Assembly: GCF_023634655.1 (NCBI RefSeq)
Contig: NZ_JAMKMS010000016.1
Location: 61,681-125,680, forward strand
Direction of reading: 5' to 3'
DNA length: 64,000 bases
Source: Vibrio methylphosphonaticus
GTDB taxonomy: Bacteria; Pseudomonadota; Gammaproteobacteria; Enterobacterales; Vibrionaceae
Part shown: positions 26,293 to 33,586 of the stretch, in pieces
How the letters are laid out: every line of letters begins with the position of its first letter
How positions within the stretch are numbered: position 1 is the stretch's first letter
Position numbers and translations under genes: made by a program
Notes under the pieces: model-generated
What the model saw: the letters and a program-made list of their open reading frames with translations, nothing else
What the model was told of the DNA's origin: nothing
The model's database searches: none

Positions 26293-27147
26293 ATGAAGGG
26301 CGTTATCTCCATTCAATCCCACGTTGTCTATGGTCACGCTGGAAACAGTTCAGCCACTTTTCCCCTGCAGCGAATGGGGTTTGAAGTTTGGCCTATTCAT
26401 ACCGTTCAGTTTTCAAACCATACGCAATATCAACAAGGTTGGACGGGACAAGCCTTTTCCGCCCAAGACATTGCTTCTTTGGTTGAGGGAATAGACAATA
26501 TCGGCCAACTGGCCAATTGCGAAGCCGTGCTATCGGGCTATCAAGGCAGCGCCGAGCAATGCCTAGCTGTCATTGATGCAGTCAAAAAGGTCAAGGCACA
26601 AAATCCAGAAGCCATCTATGTTTGCGATCCTGTGATGGGTTCGCCAGAGAAAGGATGCATCGTACCAGCGGGAACCACAGAACACTTGGTTAAGCGCGTT
26701 ATGCCTATGGCGGATGTGATCGTGCCGAATCAATTTGAATTAGGGCAGTTCGCCGACATGGCGATTCATAGCCTCGAAGATGCCGTCACAGCATGCCATA
26801 AAGCCTTAGCAAAGGGGCCAAAGATGGTACTGGTTAAGCACCTGCATAGTGTGTCGAATGAAAAGTTCACCATGATGCTCGCGACAGAGCAAGGTTGCTT
26901 CATTGCCCAGCGCCCGCATCTAGATTTTGATAAACAGCCAGTTGGAGTAGGCGATCTGATCTCTGCACTGTTTACTGCAGGTCTATTGAAAGGCTGGTCG
27001 CCAGAAAAGGCATTTGAGCATGCTAACAACGCCAGCTATGGCGTACTAAAAGAAACACAAAAGCGTGTGGAGTGGGAGCTACAAACCATTGCTGCGCAGC
27101 AAGAGTTCATTTCGCCAAGTGAGTGCTTTCCAATACAAGCAATCTAG
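26293..27147 (+). CDS. pdxY: pyridoxal kinase PdxY
   Basis: Ribokinase-superfamily kinase making pyridoxal 5'-phosphate in the B6 salvage route. 284 aa: MKGVISIQSHVVYGHAGNSSATFPLQRMGFEVWPIHTVQFSNH is nearly the enteric N-terminus; later YVCDPVMGSPEKGCIV, VIVPNQFELGQF and the catalytic anion-hole region PVGVGDLISALFTAGLL. ATG with CAGGAG. Followed by a hairpin. Confidence 0.95.
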   Translation: MKGVISIQSHVVYGHAGNSSATFPLQRMGFEVWPIHTVQFSNHTQYQQGWTGQAFSAQDIASLVEGIDNIGQLANCEAVLSGYQGSAEQCLAVIDAVKKVKAQNPEAIYVCDPVMGSPEKGCIVPAGTTEHLVKRVMPMADVIVPNQFELGQFADMAIHSLEDAVTACHKALAKGPKMVLVKHLHSVSNEKFTMMLATEQGCFIAQRPHLDFDKQPVGVGDLISALFTAGLLKGWSPEKAFEHANNASYGVLKETQKRVEWELQTIAAQQEFISPSECFPIQAI

Positions 27148-27174
27148 TTCAACATTGCCTATAGCAGCATTCTA

Positions 27175-27205
27175 CATAGCACCACTCAATGAGAGCGGTG
27201 CTATG
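27175..27205. terminator. hairpin between pdxY and the HI0933-family gene
   Basis: CATAGCACC / GGTGCTATG, 9 bp with a 13-nt loop, between two converging genes. No good T-tract on either strand. Confidence 0.55.
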
Positions 27206-27219
27206 GGGTGATAAAATTG

Positions 27220-27245
27220 GTTAAGTGTTAAGTGTTAAGTGTTAA
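27220..27245. repeat. tandem heptamer GTTAAGT, three copies plus a partial
   Basis: GTTAAGT is repeated at 27220, 27227 and 27234 with a further GTTAA at 27241. The last copy contains the stop codon of the leftward HI0933-family gene. A slippage-type repeat. Confidence 0.85.
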
Positions 27246-28444
27246 ACATGCTGCCCAGCCACAAACCCAGACGACCAGCACCACTGGAAGTTATAACCGC
27301 CCAGCCAACCAGTTACGTCCATCACTTCACCAATAAAGTACAAGCCAGACACGGATTTACACGCCATGGTTTTTGAGGATAAATGGTCGGTATTAACCCC
27401 GCCTAACGTGACTTCGGCCGTGCGATAGCCTTCAGTACCATTAGGCACAATTTTCCACTGCTCAAGCTGGCGAGTAATCTCAGCCATTTCTTTCGGGTTG
27501 AACTGCTTAAGCGGTTTATCGACAAACACTTTTCTTTCGATTAGCAATTCAACCAATCGTTTAGGTAGCACTCGGGCTAAGGTGTTTTTTAAGCTTTGAT
27601 TTGGATGATTTTCACGAGTAGATGACAGTAACTCGTCCACATCAGAGTTTGGCACTAGGTTAACCGTGACAGGTTGCCCTGGTTTCCAGAACGAAGAGAT
27701 TTGTAGTACAGATGGACCCGATAAGCCACGATGAGTAAACAGCAATGCTTCTTTGAACATTGTCCCGTCAGCCGCGGTAATCTCAGCAGGAATGGCAATC
27801 CCAGACAATTCGGCAAAATCTTCTTTGTCTTGTTTGTGCAGGGTAAACGGCACGAGACCGGCAGACGTTGAGATAACCTCTAACCCAAACTGCTCCGCCA
27901 CTTTATAACCAAACGGGGTAGCGCCTAATTTCGGCATAGACAAACCACCAGTAGCAACAACCAATGAGTCACATTCAATGAGGGCGTTACCCGCATTGGC
28001 GCTGTCGGCGTGAAGAGAAAATCCACTGTCTGTTTTGGTAATGGAATGCACGTCCGTTTGGTACTGGAAGCGAATTGTCGGCAGGTCGCATTCATCCAAT
28101 AACATTTTCACGATTTCTTTTGCTGAATCTAAGCAGAACAGCTGACCGTGATCGCGCTCTTCAAACTCAATGCCATGCTTACAAACCATTGAGATGAAAT
28201 CCCAATGGGTATATTGCGATAACGCCGATTTCACGAAGTGTCGGTTCTGACATAGATAGTTACTTGGCGTCACATCATAGTTGGTAAAGTTGCATTTACC
28301 ACCTCCAGAGATGAGAATTTTTCGACCTGGTTTCTTAGCATGATCGAGCACTAATACACGACGTCCGCGCTTGCCAGCTTCCGCTGCACACATGAGTCCT
28401 GCTGCTCCAGCACCAATCACCACCACATCAAATTTATTGCTCAT
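27242..28444 (-). CDS. HI0933/YhiN-family FAD-dependent oxidoreductase
   Basis: 400-aa flavoprotein with N-terminal dinucleotide motif VVVIGAGAAGLMCAAEAGKRG, the family block PGRKILISGGGKCNFTNY and the C-terminal FAD motif SGLYFIGEVMDVTGWLGGYNFQWCWSSGFVAG. Close to E. coli YhiN, of unknown substrate. Stop codon lies in the tandem GTTAAGT repeat. Confidence 0.9.
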   Translation of the reverse strand: MSNKFDVVVIGAGAAGLMCAAEAGKRGRRVLVLDHAKKPGRKILISGGGKCNFTNYDVTPSNYLCQNRHFVKSALSQYTHWDFISMVCKHGIEFEERDHGQLFCLDSAKEIVKMLLDECDLPTIRFQYQTDVHSITKTDSGFSLHADSANAGNALIECDSLVVATGGLSMPKLGATPFGYKVAEQFGLEVISTSAGLVPFTLHKQDKEDFAELSGIAIPAEITAADGTMFKEALLFTHRGLSGPSVLQISSFWKPGQPVTVNLVPNSDVDELLSSTRENHPNQSLKNTLARVLPKRLVELLIERKVFVDKPLKQFNPKEMAEITRQLEQWKIVPNGTEGYRTAEVTLGGVNTDHLSSKTMACKSVSGLYFIGEVMDVTGWLGGYNFQWCWSSGFVAGQHV

Positions 28445-28481
28445 AGCTTTACTCTACCGACACACAAAAAATGGAATCAAC

Positions 28482-28509
28482 AAAAAAGGATGTGCCAAAG
28501 CACATCCTT
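28482..28509 (-). terminator. terminator in the uspB downstream region
   Basis: AAGGATGTG / CACATCCTT, loop CCAAAG, with a T-tract on the minus strand (A-run 28482-28487). Serves the leftward uspB transcript. Confidence 0.85.
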
Positions 28510-28637
28510 ATCTCTTATTGCTCGCCATTGTAGCGAGTCTTTTTGGTATTGCAATCTTTCGCGCCCTCGCAATCCCTGCGTAAATACTCAGGGGCTGCTC
28601 GGTTTTGTGACGTTCAAATCAACGTCATCCCCCAACT

Positions 28638-28961
28638 CTACAGCAAAAACGCCGCAAATAATGACACACCAGCCAATGCACATGACAAGACAAACAGTTC
28701 TCTCACTCGATTACATTTGGAAATAAACACTTCGTCATGGTGATGATAGTATTCCTTGGTTTTGAGATAGGAATACAAGCGAACCTGCTTGGTCATATTG
28801 CCGTGGGTGGTAAAAAAGCCACCGCCATCCACTTGCTGATAGAGCAAAGGGTGGGCTTCACGCATAATATAAATAAGTGAGCGTAGTGCAGTCAGATACC
28901 TGGCCATATTGACTGACGTAATGAGCATCAATGCTAGTAGAATAGTGTCGCCACTGATCAT
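28638..28961 (-). CDS. uspB: universal stress protein B
   Basis: 107-aa inner-membrane protein with an N-terminal and a C-terminal hydrophobic segment and the UspB hallmark ...VNMARYLTALRSLIYIMREAHPLLYQ followed by VDGGGFFTTHGNMTKQVRL. In E. coli it is sigma-S controlled and affects ethanol tolerance. Lies in the usual uspB-ftnA-uspA neighbourhood. GAGGAAAAG precedes the ATG. A 7-bp inverted repeat (TGACGTT/AACGTCA) sits just after its stop. Confidence 0.93.
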   Translation of the reverse strand: MISGDTILLALMLITSVNMARYLTALRSLIYIMREAHPLLYQQVDGGGFFTTHGNMTKQVRLYSYLKTKEYYHHHDEVFISKCNRVRELFVLSCALAGVSLFAAFLL

Positions 28962-29029
28962 CTTTTCCTCCCTACCTCTTCCGAGATACCCAAGAGAAAA
29001 AGACGATCTAACGGCTTTTATCGCTGATG

Positions 29030-29557
29030 TTACACAGCGGGGGTACCCATAATGGAAGAAGAACCTTCTTTTGCTAACATGGCTAAATCTTTATCGATAA
29101 AGAACAGAGCCTGTCCGTTCTCACCAACGAGTTCTAGCTTATCTAAGATCCCTTTAAACAATTTTTCTTCTTCGTGCTGTTCAGCAACGTACCACTGAAG
29201 AAAATTAAACGTCGAGTAGTCTTGGGCTGAGAAAGCGACATGAGCGAGCTTGTTGATTTGCTCGGTAATCATTTGCTCATGCTCATACGTTTCACGAAAG
29301 ACATCACCTAAACTGGTAAAATCATGTTTAGGGGCAGCAATCGCACCAAGAATAGGCAGTGCACCAGTCTCACTTACGTAAGTAAAAAGACGCTGCATAT
29401 GCTCCATCTCTTCTACAGCATGCTTACGTAAAAATTCTGCTGCGCCTTCAAATCCTTTGTCTTCACACCAAGCACTCATTTGTAAGTATAGGTTGGATGA
29501 GAAAAATTCGAGGTTTATTTGCTCGTTTAGATGTTCAACCATTGCTTCTGAAAGCAT
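29030..29557 (-). CDS. ftnA: non-haem ferritin FtnA
   Basis: Iron-storage ferritin, 175 aa, four-helix bundle. Ferroxidase ligands are visible: Glu17 in QINLEFFSSNLYLQMSAW, and the EEMEHMQRLF motif, EQHEEEKLFKGIL. Cytoplasmic 24-mer. AGGAG precedes the ATG. Divergent from uspA with a 278-bp intergenic region. Confidence 0.95.
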   Translation of the reverse strand: MLSEAMVEHLNEQINLEFFSSNLYLQMSAWCEDKGFEGAAEFLRKHAVEEMEHMQRLFTYVSETGALPILGAIAAPKHDFTSLGDVFRETYEHEQMITEQINKLAHVAFSAQDYSTFNFLQWYVAEQHEEEKLFKGILDKLELVGENGQALFFIDKDLAMLAKEGSSSIMGTPAV

Positions 29558-29759
29558 GCTCTACTCCTAGTTTCATAGCTTCAATTAACGCTACTATAAC
29601 ATAACATTTTACGGAGTATTGCTTCATCCATCCATTCTTACCACTGAGTAAGACACGGCACTCTTAATTTCAGTCTAGAAAACTTGAGCGATTTTGCGCA
29701 CTATTTATTGTCTTGAACTTGAGAAAATACTGAGGACATTCATGCGTAACAATGGGGAA

Positions 29760-29774
29760 TTGAGATCATCTCAA
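29760..29774. promoter_or_regulatory. 15-bp perfect palindrome upstream of uspA
   Basis: TTGAGATCATCTCAA is self-complementary about the central C. A promoter-like pair TTTTTG ... TATAAC with about 17-nt spacing lies just downstream, then uspA. Looks like an operator placed upstream of the promoter; the regulator is not identifiable (spacing is one base longer than an FNR site). Confidence 0.45.
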
Positions 29775-29835
29775 CACATTTTTTGCCGACACAATGCTAT
29801 GTTATAACTAGAACTTACGTCAGGAGGAGTGCGTT

Positions 29836-30261
29836 ATGGGCTATAAACATATCTTGGTCGCATTGGATCTCTCAGAAGAAAGTAAACTGCTTATCGATAA
29901 AGCGGTATGCCTAGCCAAGCCACTCAATGCTCAGGTATCTTTTATTCATATCGATGTGAACTATGCAGAGCTTTACACGGGTTTGATTGATCTCAATATG
30001 GCTGAAACCCAACATCAGGCAATGGAAGCGTCCATGCGGCAGCTAAAAGATTTTGCCGACTATGCTAACTACCCTATCAAGCATTCTTTGGTGGGAAGTG
30101 GCGATCTCAGCAACGAATTAACCGACACCATTGGAGAATTCAACGTTGACCTTGTCGTATGCGGTCATCATCAGGATTTTTGGAGCAAAATTTTATCGTC
30201 CACTCGACAGCTAATAAATACCACACCCGTCGACCTGTTAGTGGTGCCGATTAAAGACTAA
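29836..30261 (+). CDS. uspA: universal stress protein UspA
   Basis: 141-aa cytoplasmic UspA-fold protein: MGYKHILVALDLSEESKLLIDKAV, ...VSFIHIDVNYAELYTGLID..., DLVVCGHHQDFWSKILSSTRQLI and TTPVDLLVVPIKD. It lacks the G-2x-G-9x-G ATP motif, as in the UspA subgroup. AGGAGG precedes the ATG. A strong terminator follows. Confidence 0.95.
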   Translation: MGYKHILVALDLSEESKLLIDKAVCLAKPLNAQVSFIHIDVNYAELYTGLIDLNMAETQHQAMEASMRQLKDFADYANYPIKHSLVGSGDLSNELTDTIGEFNVDLVVCGHHQDFWSKILSSTRQLINTTPVDLLVVPIKD

Positions 30262-30276
30262 CCGTCTTCATCCAAC

Positions 30277-30303
30277 AAGGCTTCCAATAGGAAGCCTTTC
30301 TTA
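30277..30303 (+). terminator. terminator after uspA
   Basis: AAGGCTTCC / GGAAGCCTT with loop AATA, followed by TTCTT. Confidence 0.85.
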
Positions 30304-30373
30304 TCCGCCCACTTTCCTTGTTTTAAGGTGATATAATCACCATCCCATTCAAAACAAGTACTTAATCACTGTT

Positions 30374-31255
30374 ATGAGTTACCTTTATTCCATCACCCTA
30401 TTATGGGCCTTTTCCTTCAGCCTAATTGGTGTTTACTTAGCCGGTCAGGTCGATTCTTGGTTTTCGGTATTAATGCGGGTGGTCTTGGCCGCTGTCGTCT
30501 TTCTTCCATTCACCAAATTCAAGCACGTTCCCAAAACGTTGATGGCAAAGCTAATGGCGATCGGTGGGATACAGCTGGGATTAATGTATTGTTTTTATTA
30601 TCAGTCGTTTTTGCTGCTGTCCGTACCCGAAGTGTTACTATTCACGGTATTTACCCCTATCTACGTGACGCTATTTTATGACCTACTCAAAGGTCGCTTT
30701 TCACCGTGGTACTTAGTGACGGCTGCCATCGCGGTTAGCGGCGCAGCCTTTATCAAATTCGCAGGCATCAATGATAACTTCTTAATGGGCTTTCTTGTGG
30801 TTCAGGGGGCAAACCTATGCTTTGCCATCGGACAGGTGAGTTATAAGTACGTGATGGAAAGTGAAACCATTGAGCTGCCTCAGCATTCTGTATTTGGCTA
30901 TTTCTATCTTGGGGCTACGGTGGTTGCAACGATCGCTTTTACGATTTTTGGGAGCTTTGAAAAATTACCCACCACCATGACTCAATGGGGCATTTTGATT
31001 TACTTAGGTACGATTGCTTCTGGCTTAGGGTACTTTATCTGGAATAAGGGGGCATGCTCTGTCAATGCGGGCGCACTGGCGGTGATGAATAACCTACTGG
31101 TCCCTGCCGGCTTGATCGTCAATATCGTGATTTGGAACCGAGATGTCGACATGCCAAGGTTGCTGATTGGTGGGGGAATTATTTTACTATCTCTGATCGT
31201 CAACGAGCGCTGGGTTAAACCTCGCGTAGAAGCGCAGTACCGCAACCAGTCCTAA
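30374..31255 (+). CDS. EamA/DMT-family transporter
   Basis: 293-aa protein, ten hydrophobic segments in two EamA repeats (TLLWAFSFSLIGVYLAGQVDSWFSVLMRVVLA; then ...ANLCFAIGQVSYKYVMESE). Typical DMT exporter; substrate unknown. Monocistronic between uspA and a leftward hypothetical gene. Confidence 0.85.
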   Translation: MSYLYSITLLWAFSFSLIGVYLAGQVDSWFSVLMRVVLAAVVFLPFTKFKHVPKTLMAKLMAIGGIQLGLMYCFYYQSFLLLSVPEVLLFTVFTPIYVTLFYDLLKGRFSPWYLVTAAIAVSGAAFIKFAGINDNFLMGFLVVQGANLCFAIGQVSYKYVMESETIELPQHSVFGYFYLGATVVATIAFTIFGSFEKLPTTMTQWGILIYLGTIASGLGYFIWNKGACSVNAGALAVMNNLLVPAGLIVNIVIWNRDVDMPRLLIGGGIILLSLIVNERWVKPRVEAQYRNQS

Positions 31256-31395
31256 CGACGCAGGTGCGGGTTCGCCTTTCTTTTTGCACAACATAACGTG
31301 GATTTTGTACAGCAAAATAACCTTTATGGAAAAGAGTGCTGTACAGGAAGGCGTACAGCCCAATAGTGGGCTGTCGATTTACAAGATAGATGATT

Positions 31396-31899
31396 TTAGT
31401 GCAGCTGCTCGGGCTGCATTTTTTCTAACTGCTGGCTGACCACCATTTCTGCATGATGGTACTTTTGTTCAAGCTGACTTTGTTTACGCGCCAATTTTTG
31501 ACTCTTCTTGATCACTTTTCGCAGTTTCTTCTGCATCTTGTCCTGTTTTTTGAGTGCTTTCTTCGCTCGTTTTAATGATTTTTTATCAATACTTTCCGGT
31601 TCATACATCATGACAACATTTGGCTCGGATTCCAGCGCTTCTGGAGCGGTCGCTTGTTCTAGAGTGATTTCTTCTTTTGTCATGCCCTCAAGTAACAGAC
31701 CACACTTGAGTTTCTCTTTTGCTGGTTTGGCTTGGCAGCTAATAGGTGGGATCGCAGCTGGCTTACATAACGTTGACTTATCGGAAGATGAACGAGAGCA
31801 AGAGCGACACAAAAATTTAGGCTCAGAAACTAGGCGATGAATATCCCCTAAATTTGCATTGATGTCATGACGATTTAATTTACAAAGGCGCTTAGCCAT
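31396..31899 (-). CDS. hypothetical Cys- and Lys-rich protein (167 aa)
   Basis: I do not recognise a family. The N-terminal third has several Cys (KRLCKLNRHDINAN; FLCRSCSRSSSDKSTLC; ISCQ; LKCG), suggesting a small metal-binding knuckle; the last ~65 residues are strongly basic and helical (KKSLKRAKKALKKQDKMQKKL... then QLEQKYHHAEMVVSQQLEK), a likely coiled coil. No signal peptide or membrane segment. A Fur-like box lies at 31962-31976, about 63 nt upstream. Possibly an iron-linked Vibrio protein; function unknown. Confidence 0.7.
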   Translation of the reverse strand: MAKRLCKLNRHDINANLGDIHRLVSEPKFLCRSCSRSSSDKSTLCKPAAIPPISCQAKPAKEKLKCGLLLEGMTKEEITLEQATAPEALESEPNVVMMYEPESIDKKSLKRAKKALKKQDKMQKKLRKVIKKSQKLARKQSQLEQKYHHAEMVVSQQLEKMQPEQLH

Positions 31900-31961
31900 A
31901 CAACCCTCCAGCCAACCAAGATCCGAGAGAGCAACCAGCAGCTGCCACTCACAACAACGAA

Positions 31962-31976
31962 TAATAATGATTCTTA
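31962..31976. promoter_or_regulatory. candidate Fur box upstream of the Cys/Lys-rich gene
   Basis: TAATAATGATTCTTA agrees with the 7-1-7 Fur consensus TGATAATnATTATCA at 11 of 14 positions. Positioned suitably for repression of the leftward gene. Confidence 0.35.
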
Positions 31977-32064
31977 GTTAGATATACAGCCTAATGAGAC
32001 CGGTGACAAGTAACTTACGCAAGTTACATGGAGGGTTTTAGTAACAAAATAAGCCGAGTTAGGT

Positions 32065-32844
32065 TTAACTCATTGATGCGTTGACATAAACATCAAAACG
32101 ATTTTTTTTGGTTTCAATCGCCATTGTCGGTTTTTTCTCATCCAGCCAATTCGCATAATCTGGACGCTTTACCACGACACGCTTACTCGCTAATCGCAGT
32201 GCGGGTTCCAATAGCCCATCAGCATCCATATCCGCACCAACCAAAGATTGAAACACTCGCATCTCTTTTTTGACCAATGCGCTTTTTTTCTTGCTTTCAG
32301 GGTGCGGGTACATGGGGTCCAAATACACTACATCGGGCTGTTGAAAATCAGAGTCATCGGCAAGAACCGTTAACGCATCTAAACTTGAAGCATGAATCAG
32401 TGACATGCGCTCAGTCACCCACAAGCCGATCTCGGGATCTTGCTTAGCGCGCGCTAAACCATCATCAAGCAATGCGGCAACGACAGGGTGTCTTTCAACC
32501 ATTTGCACTTTACAGCCAAGCGAAGCCAATACAAACGCATCTCGCCCTAGCCCTGCAGTGCCATCGAGGACGACGGGTGTCGCCCCTTTATTCAGCCCAG
32601 CAGCCTTTGCGATTGCCTGCCCTTTGCCACCACCAAACTTGCGACGGTGCGCCACCGCTCCGCTGGCCAAATCCACAAAAATAGCGCCCAATTTGGGTTC
32701 ATCAAGTTTACGCAGCTCTAAGCGGTCTTCAGTCAGCACCAAAGCAAACTCACTGTCATCAGATGCGTCCAATCCCCAACGTTGTGCCAACTGGTCGAGT
32801 TCACTTTGGCGCGGGGAATATTCACAGATAAGTTGGATGTGCAA
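32065..32844 (-). CDS. rsmJ: 16S rRNA (guanine1516-N2)-methyltransferase RsmJ
   Basis: 259-aa SAM-dependent methyltransferase. Signatures: LDEPKLGAIFVDLASGAVAHRRKFGGGKGQ, DGTAGLGRDAFVLASLGC (SAM site), VVAALLDDGLARA, VVYLDPMYPHPESKK and KSALVKKEMRVFQSLVGADMDADGLL. Start is a TTG at 32844 with GGAG 8 nt upstream; no ATG fits. Near prlC, as in enterics, with asnC interposed. Confidence 0.93.
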   Translation of the reverse strand: MHIQLICEYSPRQSELDQLAQRWGLDASDDSEFALVLTEDRLELRKLDEPKLGAIFVDLASGAVAHRRKFGGGKGQAIAKAAGLNKGATPVVLDGTAGLGRDAFVLASLGCKVQMVERHPVVAALLDDGLARAKQDPEIGLWVTERMSLIHASSLDALTVLADDSDFQQPDVVYLDPMYPHPESKKKSALVKKEMRVFQSLVGADMDADGLLEPALRLASKRVVVKRPDYANWLDEKKPTMAIETKKNRFDVYVNASMS

Positions 32845-33001
32845 GGTTGGCTCCGAAAAGGTCTAAAGTAACGTTGCAAGTGTACATGAAGTCCATCTGT
32901 CTACCAATAAGCGTGATCCATACGCAGACGGCTCCAACATTTTAGTGCTAAGCTCTACAGCCTCTTTAGTGTCAATGGCTGCCTAAAATTAAGGATTCAC
33001 T

Positions 33002-33463
33002 ATGCACAGCGTCAATGGGTTGGATGATCTCGACAAGGCTATTCTAAAAACACTGATGGAAGACGCACGACGCCCCTATGCAGAAATGGCAAAAAGTTTT
33101 GATGTCAGCCCTGCTACTATTCATGTGCGTATTGAAAAAATGAAAGCGGCCGGCATTATTGAAGGAACGGAGGTGGTCGTAAATACCAAAAAACTGGGCT
33201 ACGACGTCTGTTGTTTTATCGGTATTAACCTTTACGCAGCGAGAGATTACCACTCTGCACTTGAAAAACTCGATGCGCTCGATGAAGTCGTTGAGGCTTA
33301 TTACACCACCGGCGCTTACAACATCTTCGTCAAATTGATGTGCCGCTCAATTGAAGAACTCCAGCACGTCCTCATTAATAAACTGCAAGCGATTGATGAA
33401 GTACAGTCAACAGAAACGCTGATCTCGTTACAAAACCCGATTAGCCGTAATGTCGACCCATAA
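33002..33463 (+). CDS. asnC: AsnC-type Lrp-family regulator
   Basis: 153 aa: N-terminal HTH (LDDLDKAILKTLMEDARRPYAEMAKSFDVSPATIHVRIEKMKAAGII) and RAM effector domain (YDVCCFIGINLYAARDYHSALEKLDALDEVVEAYYTTGAYNIFVKLMCRSIEELQ). Very close to E. coli AsnC, which activates asnA in an asparagine-sensitive way; asnA is not in this window. Followed by a terminator. Confidence 0.92.
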   Translation: MHSVNGLDDLDKAILKTLMEDARRPYAEMAKSFDVSPATIHVRIEKMKAAGIIEGTEVVVNTKKLGYDVCCFIGINLYAARDYHSALEKLDALDEVVEAYYTTGAYNIFVKLMCRSIEELQHVLINKLQAIDEVQSTETLISLQNPISRNVDP

Positions 33464-33466
33464 AAC

Positions 33467-33490
33467 AGCCTCTCACGTGAGAGGCTTTGT
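33467..33490 (+). terminator. terminator after asnC
   Basis: AGCCTCTCAC / GTGAGAGGCT, a perfect 20-nt palindrome followed by TTTGT. Confidence 0.7.
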
Positions 33491-33507
33491 CATAGAGTCA
33501 TAATACT

Positions 33508-33570
33508 TTTTAAACATATGCCGTTTTAAACATACGCCGTTTTAAAATCGGCCGTTTTAAGCCGATTGCG
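33508..33570. repeat. four degenerate ~16-bp tandem repeats
   Basis: Units start TTTTAAA and end near GCCG: 33508-33523, 33524-33539 (differs by one base), 33540-33554 (15 bp) and 33555-33570 (diverged). They lie between asnC and the end of prlC. Confidence 0.75.
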
Positions 33571-33586
33571 TGTTTAAGGGTTCGTG

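Noticed and set aside
33508..33570. CRISPR-like array
   Set aside because: Units are adjacent without spacers, only four copies and diverged; no cas genes in the window.
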